From contig OY756971.1 of NCBI GenBank assembly GCA_963580455.1, positions 16,577,001 through 16,641,000 of the forward strand: DNA of 64,000 bases, given 5' to 3'. The first letter of the stretch is position 1; every line of letters starts with the position of its first letter. The notes beneath the pieces were generated by a model. The model worked only from the letters and a program-made list of their open reading frames with translations, did not search any database and was not told where the DNA came from. Below are positions 43,265 through 55,639 of this stretch, one piece after another. The translations under genes were made by a program, and so were the position numbers. The stretch is from Euonymus europaeus. Its lineage: Eukaryota > Streptophyta > Magnoliopsida > Celastrales > Celastraceae.

Positions 43265-45355
43265 TCAAAATTTAACTACACACATACCTGAATCATCAAA
43301 CAACTTTGGATACTTTTTCTTCATTCTGGATTCCAACTCCCAAGTTGCTTCTTCAACTCCATGATACATCCACATCAATTTTACTAATGGAATCACACTC
43401 GATCTCGTCACTTTGTTCTGTTGGTCTAGAATCTTCACCGGGTGAAGAGTGTAACTCCCATCTTCCTCAACTTCTAACGTAGACCAATCTATCACATGCG
43501 ATGGATCCGGCTCATATTTCCAAAGCATTGATACATGGAATACATTGTGAACCTTCTCAAGCTTTAGTGGAAGTGCCAAACGGTACGCCACCGGTCCAAC
43601 TATCTCCAAAATCTCAAATGGCCCCACAAATCTCGGTGCCAACTTCCCATGTTTGCTATACCTCTGAATCCCCCCGTCTCGGACTAACCTTCAAGAAAAC
43701 CTTATCGCCTACAGCGAACTCCAAAGTTCTCCTCCTCCGGTCAGCATAAGACTTTTGTCGGCTCTGCGCGGTGATCAACCGCTTCCGGATCTCATCAACT
43801 CTCTCTCGTGCTTCTTTGACCATCTCCGGTCCTGAAACAACTTTCTCACCAACCCCTGCCCAACACAAGGGTGACCTACAAGGCCTCCCGTAGAGCACCT
43901 CGTAAGGTGTCATTCCGATACTACTCTGAAAAGAGTTGTTATATACAAACTCCGCCAGATGTAAGTATCGATCCCAACTTCCTCCAAAGTCCACAACACA
44001 TGCCCGCAGCATATCCTCCAAAATTTGTATAGTTCTCTCACTCTGTCCATCACTCTGAGGATGATAAGCTGTAGAGAAATCCAACTTCGTTCCCAACGCT
44101 TCTTGCAAAGTACTCCAGAATCTACCGGTGAATCGCGGGTCTCGGTCTGACACGATAGACAATGGTACACCGTGAATCCTCACAATCTCCTTCACGTAGA
44201 ACGAGCTCAAGGATTCCAATGAATCCGTCTTGTTCATTGGTAGAAAATGAGCAGACTTAGTCAACCTGTCCACCACCACCCAAACCGCATCATGTCGTTT
44301 CTGAGTCATTGGCAAAGCCGTCACAAAATCCATTGTGATCCTCTCCCACTTCCATTCTGCTACTGGTAATGGTTGCAACAACCCTGCTGGTCTTTGATGT
44401 TCTACCTTCACTTGCTGACAAGTTAGACATTTTACCATAAACTTAGCCACATCGCCTTTCATACCTCTCCACCAGAAACTTCGCTTCAAGTCTCGGTACA
44501 TCTTCGTACCCCCGGGATGCATGGCAAACCACGAATGGTGTGCCTCCTTCAGAATCTCTTGGCTCAACTCATCATCATCGGGAACTACTAGTCTTCCTAT
44601 ATACCGTACTCCCCCATCATTCCCTCGAGCGCATCCCGAACTATCCTCAATCACATCGAAAGTCGGATCTCCGTTCTGTGCATCTATGACTTTTTGCACC
44701 ATCTTTGGTCTCGAAGTCAAACAACTCAAATACACCTTTTCTTCTTGCTCTCGCAACCCTAACCCGAACTGATTGATTGTCTCCATAATTTCCCACTCAT
44801 GCATGAATAAGCTAGCAACTCTCTGCTTCCTACTCAATGCATCCGCAACCACATTTGCTTTACTAGGATGGTATTGCAAATTAAAATCAAAATCCTCCAA
44901 GTACTTCATCCACCGCCTTTGCCGTAAGTTCAACTCCTTTTGGGTGAATAAGTACTTGAGGCTTTTGTGATCCGAGAACACTTCAAACGTCTCTCTGTAG
45001 AGATAGTACCTCCACTGCTTAAGAGCAAATACCACTACCGCCAACTCCAGATCATGCACTGGATAACTCCTCTCATGTGTCTTCAACAACCTCGAACCAT
45101 ACTCTATCACTCGGCCCTACTGCATCAACACACAACCCAACCCGACTCCAGATGCATCGCAATACACCTGGTAGCCAACATTCCTCTCCGGAACTACTAA
45201 CACTGGAGGTGTTGTCAACCTCTTCTTCAACTCTTCAAATGCGGCCTCACATTCGTCTGTCTACACAAACGGTGTACCCTTCTTCGTGAGCTGCGTCATC
45301 GGCAAAGCAACTCTTGAGAAGTCCTCAATAAACCTCCGGTAGTAACCTGCCAACC
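43265..45355 (-). pseudogene. Gypsy-3 RNase H, integrase and chromodomain-like tail
   Basis: After a 1-base deletion near 45375 (the block that should read [15 protein letters not shown]), RNase H continues with two stops (one near 45245 and one just before [11 protein letters not shown]). From 45110 a 484-codon frame is open: [49 protein letters not shown]; integrase HHCC ([37 protein letters not shown]); catalytic D in [12 protein letters not shown] in VSDRDPRF and E in SDGQSERT; then [15 protein letters not shown] frame change near 43650 leads to [20 protein letters not shown] and [31 protein letters not shown], the chromodomain-like end. Confidence 0.9.
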
Positions 45356-46369
45356 CTAGGAAACTCCGGATCTTATCACATTCTTCGGTCTCTCCCAATT
45401 CAAAACCGACTCAACTTTGGAGTAATCAACCGCTATGCCTTCTTGAGTAATGACATGGCCTAGGAACTTCACTTCCGTGGCCCAAAATTCACACTTACTC
45501 AATTTAGCATACAGCTGATTCTCCCTCAACGTCTGTAATACCACTCTCAAGTGTGCCTCATGCTCTTCCTCTGTAGGAGAATAGATCAAAATATCATCAA
45601 TAAACACAACTACAAACTTGTCCAAAAATGATCAAAGAACCCTTTGCATTAGGTCCATAAATACCGTCAGGGCATTTGTCAACCCAAACGGCATCACAAG
45701 GAACTCATAATGACCATAACGTGTCCTAAACGTCGTCTTTTGGACATCGCCATCTTTAATTCTCAGCTGATGATAACCCGACCTCAAATCAATCTTAGAG
45801 AAATGCCTAGCACCTCTCAATTGGTCAAACAAATCATTCATCCTAGGCAACGGATACTTATTCCTCACAGTAACCTTATTCAATTGCCTATAATCAATAC
45901 ACATCCTCAAACTTCCATCTTTCTTCTTGACGAATAACACCGGTGCTCCCCATGGGGACACACTTGGTCTAATGGACCCCAAGTCTAGCAACTCTTCTAG
46001 TTGAGTACTCAACTCTGCTGGAGCCATCCGATACGGCGGAATCGAAATTGGTTTGACGTTCGGATGTAACTCAATAGCAAAGTCAATTTCCCTCTTCGGA
46101 GGTAATCCCGGCAACTCTTCCGGAAATACATCCGTAAACTCTTCCACTATTAATATCGGTGTAGCTACATCGCCCTTAGGCGCCGAAGTCACTAAACGCG
46201 AAACTCTACAATCTTGGTACAAAGGATTATCCATAAAATGTGGGCATGGTATCCCCTTCGATCCCCTCAACTGAATTACTCCTCCCTCGGGTACTCTAAG
46301 AGTAATCTTCCTCTCCCAGAAGTCAAGCAACCCTTGGTGCTTCGTCAACCAATCAACTCCAAGAATCAC
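45356..46369 (-). pseudogene. Gypsy-3 reverse transcriptase
   Basis: The minus strand encodes, in order, [19 protein letters not shown] (protease end), [90 protein letters not shown] and the catalytic [19 protein letters not shown], then [20 protein letters not shown]. One in-frame stop lies near 45630. All three catalytic aspartates of the palm are present, so this is the best preserved Gypsy RT here together with Gypsy-4. Confidence 0.9.
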
Positions 46370-47986
46370 ATCAAAATCCTAGAAATCTAGTACATACAAG
46401 TCGACTTTCAGAGATATTTCTCCAAACCGACACTCACATCCGAACACTACCCCCTCTAACGTGGTGAAATATCCGAATAGTGAGGATACCGTGAACATTC
46501 GTCTTATTAGTGAAATCTCCACCTCTAGTGCTTGTGCTAACGAACTAGTAATGAAAGATGAGGTCATCCCAGAATCAAACAAGACTCTTGCCCAACAATT
46601 AGAAATCAAGAAGGTACCTCCAATGAAATTTGGATGCTCCTGCGCCTCCTGATGACCCAATGCATAGACACGTTCCTCTGTCAGTGCATTCTGCTGCTGC
46701 TGTGGCTGACGAGTACCATCCCGCCCCCTTCCTCCTGAAAGAACATTGGAAGGAAGAGCCGGAGGTGGTACTCCCGGTATGCTCTGCTGCTGTGCCCTCT
46801 GGTTGCCCTCCGGACACTCACTCTTTCTGTGAGCCAACTTGCCACACCCAAAGCACTTAAACCCAGGAAGCTTGCACTCACTTGCCTTGTGCCCCTCTTT
46901 TCCACACTTGAAGCATGTTATCTTACTCCATTGTGGTCTTGGACCCTTGCCTCGGTCTCCTCTCTGTTGACGAAAGTCCGTCCTTGGTTTCTTGTGGCCA
47001 CTAGCACCACTACCCTCACTCACTGGACGCTTCCTCTGAGCTTCACTTTTCTCACTTAACTCAAAATCGAGAGCCATCTCCACTGTGTCCTGATATGACA
47101 CCACCCTAGTGGCCATCACCATCCTACCAAGACTGGGAAGCAACCCATCTCGGTACCTCACTGCCTTTTTCACATCAGTTGGAGCAAACTCCTTCCCATA
47201 CCGGTATAACTATTCGAACTGTTTGGTGTACTGAGACACCGTCATCTCCGGTGTCTGCAATAAATCCAAGAACTGCTTGGCCTTCTCCGTTTGCAGAGGC
47301 CTCGGCACAAACTTCTGCATAAACAGCTGCTCATTCCATCTCTGACCCATGGACGTCCACCATTCATAGGCCGCACCACTCAAGTAGTAGAACACAAACT
47401 TCACCCGTCTCTCATCGGGTATCTCAAGAGTGTCCATCCTCATACTCAGCTGATTGAACCACTCCTCCACCCCCACACCCGTTCCATCTCCAAAAAAGGT
47501 TGGAGGAGTAGTCCTCCTCAATTGGTCCACCTCATACATCCCTCTCCCAGCTCTAGGTACTGCGGCTACCTCAGTTGTAGCCTCTGGTATAACTCCCTTT
47601 GTATGGATACCGTTTGCACCCATCGCCTGTGCCACAGCCTGTGCTATGGTCTGCGCCTGTGTCTGCACCATACTCATCATGAAGCTAGTAAGACCCTCCA
47701 TCGTCACTGGTTGCCCCCCTGTAGTAACAGGAGCAACCTGCACCACAGGTGGTGCCTGCTGTACTACATCATCAGTCGGTAGTCCCTCCTGAACTATCTC
47801 CTCATCTCTCACATTATGGTCCACTCTCGGAACTGAACCCTCAGTACTCGGTGTGTGTCTAGCCACTCGCCCCGCACTTCTACCATGGCCTCTACCTCGG
47901 CCTCTACCTGTCCCTCATTCGCCTCCGCCACGAGGTACCTCAGCTGTACTATTAGATCACACAGTACTACGAGTATTCATTTGCAT
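46370..47986 (-). pseudogene. Gypsy-3 gag and protease
   Basis: The likely start is at 47986 (MQMNTRSTV), broken by two early stops. The gag body includes VEEWFNQLSMRMDTLEIPDE, VKFVFYYLSGAAYEWWTSMG and LQTPEMTVSQYTKQFE; a stop follows near 47208. Two zinc knuckles are seen, CFKCGKEGHKASEC and CFGCGKLAHRKSEC. The protease motif is ARVLFDSGMTSSFIT, with DSG intact. A TAG near 46376 replaces Gln in the DFQDFDVILG block. Two zinc knuckles and a long LTR fit the Del/Tekay lineage. Confidence 0.85.
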
Positions 47987-48155
47987 GGCAACAGATAATA
48001 CTATTTAATACACTACTCAAACGAGAATTTAAGGGGAAAGGAAAACATACCGGATCAGCAGCAGTCGTGACATGGCCTGGAATGTACTACTTTACAACTA
48101 GGACCCAACACCCCAGATCCTATAAAAAGCCGTAAACCTGGCTCCGATAACAAAA

Positions 48156-49391
48156 TGTCATGCCCTGTTTCGGGAGACGTGACTGGGTGCTCTCCGCGCA
48201 CCCTTCCTAGGTCAGTAGTGTGAACATCCGGGATCAACCGGAAATCCAGCGGCATCTCCCCGTATATCGGAGAGTGACCACTTGCATCAGAAACGCAGCA
48301 AACACAACATCACACTAGCAACCTAGCAACCATAGGCCTCAGGCCTCAACCACATTCAATCCTGACCCTAGGCCTCAGGCTAGCCACTACCAGCATGCAC
48401 AAACTGATGGCATCACATATAAATTCACACACAGATTCATATATCATCAAATATAACCATACATCAGCATCCACATCTACATGCAAGCACAACCGTGCCA
48501 AATGGTTATATTCTCACAACATAGATATACTACATACACCCACATGCATAGAGTATATCTCTAGCACTCAATCCTACCCAAGGCCATCCATGTCACGTCC
48601 CGCTCAGCGATCCGCACCACCGGTACCTGTACCAGTATCTCCTGTGGAAGGAAGAAAGTGAAGGAGTGAGCTAGAAGCTTAGTAGGGTAAAGAAGTAAAC
48701 ATTGATATAGGCAGAACCAAAAGAAAGTAATGCATCAATATGTACCTACCACATGAACGTATATTCAACATTTTCACATCAACATTTACCAGATTAACCC
48801 TTTCGGAGCACAACAACCACAATACCATTGCAACTCAATGTAATATTGCACGGGAGCAAGCTCACCACAACCAACCACTCCTAGGATCATCCTGTTGCGT
48901 GAACCTATCACGCCCGCACCTTACAAGGCAAAGTCACTCTCGACCCTACCCTTGTGCGTTACCCCACATGGGGTTCACATGACTCGGTGGTAACAACCTT
49001 CACCTTGCCATCCTCCCATGTGGCTTTCAAGTAACCTAAAGGTTCCCGAGTCCATACCCGAGTCCCCCATGCATCTCTAATACATTATGACATGTCATGC
49101 CGAATAGATAAGTATATATGAATATCCTATATATTTTATATAACTACCATGATGCATGAACGGAAAATCACGACGTGTCTGTAAATGACGGAACACAAAA
49201 TCGGGTCATGCAACATTCAACAACTAGCAACATTCACACAAAGCTCGTTTCCCCTTAGAAGCAATTAAGGTGGAAACACAAACAATGGCGACCAATGAAG
49301 AATAGAAACGCTATTTAGGCAACAATAACGAAGGTTAAATAGAAAGGTTGGAAAATCCCCTACCTCGTTCCGAGCCAACACACAAATTCTC
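48156..49391 (-). repeat. Gypsy-3 5' LTR, truncated
   Basis: It matches 41205-42440 almost base for base. At 49391 (after CACAAATTCTCAA) the match ends, while the 3' LTR goes on with ATTTAGGGTTTTAACCC. Confidence 0.9.
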
Positions 49392-50475
49392 AATATAAAA
49401 GTGAGTAGGGTTGAATCCACAGAGACCATGGAAATTACCAATCAAGCAAGATAACAATAACACAAACACAAACGAATTGTACTAAATTAAGATTATAAAA
49501 TACTAAAGAACTCAGTTAAACTCTTGATAAATCAAATTGGAAAGATCTAGCCTCGATTGGTGTTGTTCTTTTACTGTCACTTAATCACACAACTCGATAC
49601 AGAATCACACAATTCAAAGATTTACCATTGTCAATTAGAAGACCGTGGTACAGCTCTCCTAATTCTGACTTTCCTAAGCAATGACTCTGGCTTTGGTCCA
49701 GCCCAAAATCTTTTCTTACCATAGGGGCCTTGGTTGGTGTACCCTAAGAATTCCCTAGGACAAGCATATGAACAAGAAAGTCGACAATCTTACAACCTTA
49801 AGCTTTGGCGTACCCACTAATTAATTATGTTCACAATTCCCAAATCTGGATCCTATGCAGATTCTTGTTACTTTGTCAAACACCGGCTATGGGTCAGTAG
49901 AATGTGCTTAACTAATAATTCCTATCATTATGATGTTGATCAGGCGAACATAATAATAAGAAATCAAAAATAAATTAAGAGAATCAATAAATTAAACCTG
50001 GTGAAATTGTCAATAAAATTGTGCAACAAGCTGTAGTAGAAGAAACTGACCAAATCCAAAATAAATAGAAATTTAGTTACACATGTTCATGATTCAATAG
50101 TATAAATAAACCAGAAATCATAATGAAGAAAAGGATGATGCTCGATCGTGCTCAATTCCCTCTGCCTTGCGTCTCTCTTTCTGATTTTCCAATGTTGCAG
50201 CGTCTCTGAGTAGTTTTTGGGTCAAGTTTTTCGGCTTTTAAACCCTAGATGCCACATCAGCAAAGTAAATTAAGTTACTGGCCCGCTAAAATCTATGACT
50301 GCAAATAGGTCGCACTTAGGTTGCACTTTCTGCCCAGAAAAACTTTTTTCTTTCTTCTTTTGCATTAATCTTCCACCTATTCAATTAAACACTATTTGGG
50401 TAATATTTTGGACTTGAAATATATCAAATCATTTTCTTAGCGATTAGAAATATAGGTGAAATTTTACACCTATCA
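49391..50475 (-). repeat. 3' LTR related to the solo LTR, missing about 100 bp at its end
   Basis: On the minus strand it begins TGATAGGTGTAAAATTTCAC and keeps the phrase GTCTCTGTGGATTCAACCC. It stops after CTCACTTTTATATTG, where the intact relative continues for about 100 bp to GACCA. Confidence 0.75.
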
Positions 50476-51159
50476 AAATCCCACAAACTTGACTCTTGCT
50501 TGCCCCTAAGCAAGTATAAAAAAACATGGTGAATGCAAACTTTAAATCTGGTTTTGGCACAACAAAGTAGAGTTCTTAACAAAACCAATGTTCTCTTATC
50601 ACATAATGTACTTTGGACATCTTCAACCAAATTAAATATAAGGGATAGTGATTCACAATTACCGTAGGTACATGTCACCTCTACACACTCTCACCAAGAG
50701 TCATTCATAAATAAAAATGTGTTTCAATCGGATGTTTAGGACTATGTTTTCACTCATATAAGTTCATACTATTTGCCATAGGCTTGCATGTTTATCCACA
50801 CCTACTCATACCAGAGAATTTTTTTACAAATCAAAAGAACCACACAACTAGTAGGTAAATTAAGACTAAGTAATAGAAGAAATAGGAACATAAGGATGCT
50901 TAATTAGGGAGAGTTCACAAAATAAAAGGTCCAGTTAGAAAGGCTAAGAACATCATGTCCCCAAAATAACAAAAAGAGTATCTAAGTATCAGCTTCGTTC
51001 TCTACTATGCCCAACTCTAGAAAAATCCAACTCACTCACTTTTGGCGTGTGCTCCTCCTAGGTGAAACCATAGCCACTGATGCCTCCTGGATAGGCTGCA
51101 TGAAGGCTGCTAAACTCTGCTGCACAGCTCCTATAGTTGTCTTCATCTTCTCCAATTAA

Positions 51160-51908
51160 CCTAAAATTTTCCCATGCACTGACTCAATGCCCTCAATCCG
51201 AGATACTACCTGCTCCTGCACAATTCTCATATGCTCCACCTCATAACCAAAATCACAAATTCTCTCATCCAAAGCCCTAAGCTCTCCAGCATACTCTTCT
51301 TGCTCAAATTCCTCTTTCTGTTGAACACCTTTTGCCTCTTTCTGTTGCTGCCTTACCAGCTATGCCTTACTACTATCCCACCATGCCTTAGTCAAAAGTG
51401 CCCTCTTCTTTTCCATTACATCTCCTATCTCAGCAAAGACCCCTTCAGCAATACATATTTTGGTAATCAACACAACAAATGGCAATACCTGTCCACTCAG
51501 TTTCCCCTCTCTAACCTTAACAATGTGATCATAAGCTTGACAGACCTTGCTAGGATTGAATTTTTTTTTGTCCCTTAACATATGCTTCACAGTAACTCAC
51601 TCACTACCAAATTTGCATAAAACTCTTGCAAAATTTGTAAATTAGGTAACCCAACAACATGACCTATAAACAACCATCCCATCTCTTCAAATATTCCATA
51701 CCAACAAACCTGTTTGAAGTTATCCATCACCACAAGCCTCTCCATATGCATGGCCCTCCTCTTCCAGATCTTCTCGTAATTCTCCTCCATAATGGGTGAG
51801 ATGAATCACTCCTCCGTCTCTTCCTCAGGTACCGATCACGAGTTCCCTGCCTCACCTTACTTGGCCTTCTTCGCTTGTTCCTTCATTTGTTTCGCCATGT
51901 CAGACATG
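51160..51908 (-). pseudogene. putative plant transposon protein-like ORF, broken
   Basis: The minus strand starts MSDMAKQMKEQAKKAK followed by stops, then an open part from 51790 (MEENYEKIWKRRAMHMERL, then LVVMDNFKQVCWYGIFEEMG and LQILQEFYANLVVSELL). A second frame continues NPSKVCQAYDHIVKVREGKL and AKGVQQKEEFEQEEYAGE, then a helical C-terminal stretch. LQEFYANL is the motif of the putative plant transposon protein family. The role of these proteins is not known; they accompany large retroelements lacking recognisable pol. Confidence 0.55.
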
Positions 51909-52130
51909 GTGAAGGAGATCTCTCAGTCGGTTTTCCCCGATTAGAGCTGAGGAAACCTTCTCTCTAATAGCGGGTTTTGAATAGAGCTTAGGGTTTAAAT
52001 TCGGACCCTGAGTTAGCTTATATACTATTCCAGATTGATAGTCACAAATAGGTTGCAAATAGCTCACACATAATTCATTTTTTTTACATTCTAGGCCAGA
52101 ATATTCGTGTTTTTGTGACTGCAATTAGGT

Positions 52131-55126
52131 CACTTTATTCCCACAACTGTCTCACTTTCTGCCTGCACATCTCTATCAGTACTACCTTCTAGCACCACTT
52201 CACTTCCTTTTAACCCAACCTTTTCATCAAAACTACAACCTATATTACTTTCTACACTTCAACATCCTTATGGTTACTCCAATTGTCCTTTAATCACATA
52301 ATGCTCTAATATCAACGATCTAAGAAAAATAGGCACTTTGGTAGCAAATATAAGGTTTCTAAGGTAAAACTTAGAACAAGGTATGGACAAGTAAGGTATC
52401 AGTTGAGGTTATGGAAATTCTTAAGAGCACAAATAGTCTATTGAGGGTATCAGTTGTAATTTCCTTATCATCTGCAAGTTCTAGCAAGTATAGTACTAAA
52501 CTTATAACACTCAATGTTTAAGGCCACTCACAAGTGCTAATTACACAACAAGAATTGGTATTGTTACTCGATATTAATACTTCAAATAAAAAATCATATT
52601 GATGAACAACATACTATAATTGTAATGGATGATAAATATAAGTGAAAATGCAGATTGCCCGAGTGTTCTTAGTTTTTTGTGTTTGATTTTTTTCGTTATC
52701 CTTTTCTTATGTCCCTCTACTACCTTTTAATATCCTTCTTGTGAAAAATCTAGCCTTATTTCCCCATGATTCACCATTAATTTTCGCTCAGTTGACCATT
52801 AATCCCATAACTTCCATATCATACCTCATTACCATCGGCAACAACAACTACTTCTTGTTTATCTACCATGTGTCTCATGATTCTTACTTACTTCAAACTA
52901 CTTCTCCACTTCTTCGAACCCAATTCATATAGAATCTTTATTGGACTCAGATTGGGCTTCTTTCCATCATGGTTATGGGTCATCTGTTAGTTATTGTTTA
53001 GGTTGTATTTATCAAGAACTAGATCGTATCCATTGGGTCGGTTATATTTTATTACCAACAACTATACAAATTTTTTTCTTCAAATAAAAATGGAACAAGT
53101 GTTGAACTTCATGAAGTTTTTGAACATATCAGGTGCCTTGGGCAAGCTTAGTGCCCAAAGCATCAGCTTTGGTTGCTTTGGATAAGGGCTGACCTTGCTT
53201 AAGAAGAAAGACGTTAGTTCTAGAGAAAGACATAGGAGATATGTCTGAGGTAGAAAATAATATAAAAGTGTTTTAGGATTATATTTCTTTTTTTTTTCCA
53301 AATAAACTTTAGGGATGTATTGAAAATTGTTCAAAATACAAGTGGATCTAATAATAGAAAATGTTTTAGTGAGAGACCTCTTTATAGATCTCCCATATAT
53401 ATTAGAGCAAATTAGATACAAGGACTTGAGAAGTTCCATTCTTTGAAATAGGTTTACTCCATTTTGAAACTTAGAAATAAGGACATTAGGACAAAATGAT
53501 GGATATCCTAAAAATACCCTAACCATCTAACTAGACCGAAATGGGTCAACAACCATATCTCTGCTTCCTAACATCTAATCGAAGCAAGAGCACCGCCGTT
53601 GAAATCATATCGTTGAGACGAGGCCAACGGAGGTGGTCTCCCATCAATCCACAGTCGAAAATGATCAAATCGAGGCAAAACACATTTGGGAGTCCAAAAA
53701 TGGTTTTTGCCTTAATCCGGTCACTTTTGGGATTAGATTGAGGTAAAATTGGTGGCGTTAGATAGTCTCAGTCGGACAATTTCATCCCTCCCAACATCAA
53801 AAATAGCCACAACGAGGAAAAAAAGTTTTCAACCGTCGTAAGAGTTTTGCGAGTGCTTTCTGAGGGCAGTGGACGTTCGTTTTAGCCATCGTAGGTCAGG
53901 CTTACTCCTCTCACAGTAGTGCTTCTTTTTAGATTAGCGGCAATCATTTTGCTGATTGGACGAAAAAGTTAAGCAAAAAAAAAACATTAAATCATAATTT
54001 TTATTTTATTGCTAGTTCAAAAATATTTTTCCCCTGTAGAACCTTTATTTCTCTATAGAATTACTTTTTTCTATAAATCTCTTTCTATTTGATAGACCCA
54101 AAGCTCGGATCCCGTAACAAGACCTTACGTGTGAAGCGATGAACCCCAAGGCTCGGATTTGTAAAATCTTTTTTTCTTTTAGAACCACTTTTTCTCTGTT
54201 TGATGGTCCAAAGCCCGTATTTCGCTATTAATAACCTGTGTCCCAGATGATTAAATTAAAAGTTCGGATTCGTAAAACCCAAAAAAAAAAACAATATGAG
54301 GCACTCAAAGCGATGCCTAGATAATGGGCCAATAATATCATCAAAAATTGCACAGTGTTGTTTGTCTTTTTTTAAAAAAAACACTTTCTCTATAGAATTG
54401 TCAAAAATGTTTTTTGGTTAAATAATGGCTTTTCAGTGGTGGATTTAGGCGAGACTATTAGTGTTGAAATTTTCAAGCAAAGACGAAGCCAACGCCAGCA
54501 GTCTAGCCTCAATCCATCGCCAAAAATTGCCGAATCCGGGAAAAATGTGTTCCAACCGTTGTTGTATGTTTTGCCTTGATCTAGTAGTTTCTGACATGGG
54601 ATATTGACAGGTCCAATGACGTGGGATTCGTCTTGGCCTAACAATTTCAACGCTATTAGCCTCACTTCGATCTGTAAACGACTAGATTGAGATAAAATGC
54701 ATTTGATAGTTTTTGATGTCAATCTTGGAAATTTTAGTGGCGTTGGATTCGTCTCGGTCTGACGATTCCAATGCCACCAACCTTACCTCAATCCAAAGTC
54801 GGAAGCATTTACAGAGATAAAAATAAAATTTTAGTCATATTTAATTTGAATAATAATGAAAAATCTATAATTTTAATTTTTGTTCTTAATTCAATAAATT
54901 TCAAAATCAATTAGACCTTAACTATAAGGAATATGAGCTGTCATTTTACTAGAGTTCCTAAATTAGGACATAACCCTAATTTCTCATATTATATAACAAA
55001 TATTTACCTTAAATAAATAAAACTTGAAATTTATAGTTCGTGCTTTCTTAATTCAACTTCAAGTTTGGTGCTCCAAAAAAAAAAAAACTTGAACTCGGGT
55101 CGCTAAATAGAAAGGTGGTGTTGGAG
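52131..55126. other. long intergenic stretch
   Basis: It contains repeat copy B (52627-52830) and a degenerate set of related phrases at about 53600-54790 (see findings). Short ORFs (53080-53526, 53541-53741, 54390-54722) have no family features and look like chance. No RNA gene was seen. Confidence 0.4.
52627..52830. repeat. dispersed repeat, copy B
   Basis: Same orientation as copy A (40826-41030), sharing GGATGATAAATATAAGTGAA and GCAGATTGCCCGAGTGT, with more divergence downstream. Confidence 0.65.
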
Positions 55127-55131
55127 CCAGC
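55127..55131. repeat. Gypsy-4 left target-site duplication
   Basis: CCAGC, repeated exactly at 60566-60570. Confidence 0.95.
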
Positions 55132-55616
55132 TGATGGAAACCGAGATTACCAAGGTCGAATCTCCCCTATCCAAACACAGGTCTAGATTAGAAAATTCAG
55201 AGTTGAGAAGAATTTCTCAGTTTTTCATTCATCAAAAAAGTGCCCCATTACAAAATGTTGGGCAATAATATAGTACATCTACGCTAATTGCTTGCCTTAA
55301 CTAACTCCTAAATTTAAGCATACCGAATCAATCATAATAATTTCCCCAAGTCAACTAATCAACAAGGTGATCGACTCCAATTAACTACTAGCAATAAAAT
55401 AGGGAAATACTTAAGGCAACACCCTAATGGATGTTGTCATTATTATTGACTCTTTAACAAACTCTTCAGCCATGTGTATTGCTATCTCCTTCAATTCCCT
55501 CTTCTGCATGCATTCCCATCTCTACGTGCATGGCTTGGACTTGTTTGCCTTGTTTGATCTTCAACCTCCTAGCCCGGTTATATGCATTCTTCAACCTACA
55601 ACTCTGATCTTCATCA
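55132..55616 (-). repeat. Gypsy-4 3' LTR
   Basis: In plus order it starts TGATGGAAACCGAG and ends GATCTTCATCA. ORFs at 55427 and 60376 are the same LTR sequence read twice. Confidence 0.95.
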
Positions 55617-55639
55617 TTCCCATCCCATTGAAGAATGTC

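Larger units (their letters stand above)
41205..49391 (-). mobile_element. Gypsy-3: Del/Tekay-like chromovirus, 5' LTR truncated
   Basis: A 2034-bp 3' LTR (41205-43238) and the first 1236 bp (in plus order) of the 5' LTR (48156-49391) are nearly identical. The primer-site region reads TTATCGGAGCCAGG and a polypurine tract (GAGGGGGGAGGA) precedes the 3' LTR. The internal region encodes gag with two zinc knuckles, protease, RT, RNase H, integrase and a chromodomain-like tail, in order and almost complete. It is interrupted at 49391 by another retroelement, and the rest of the 5' LTR is not found on the far side. Breaks in the frame are few. Confidence 0.9.
49391..52130 (-). mobile_element. retroelement of the 13634 LTR family, internal part plus 3' LTR
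   Basis: On the minus strand a putative transposon-protein ORF (51908-51160) is followed by a polypurine tract (GTTTGTGGGATTT) and an LTR (50475 down to 49391) related to the solo LTR at 13634-14782. The right border is not defined; I placed it near 52130, where a promoter-like region with TATATAAGC lies upstream of the ORF. No RT or integrase was seen, so it could be a non-autonomous (LARD-like) element or a remnant. Confidence 0.55.

Noticed and set aside
47291..47792. Two long plus-strand ORFs opposite Gypsy-3 gag
   Set aside because: They are antisense shadows of the gag frame, which has the zinc knuckles and start context.
53080..53526. 148-codon minus-strand ORF
   Set aside because: No domain, no codon-like bias that I can see, and poly-lysine from a T-run; probably chance.
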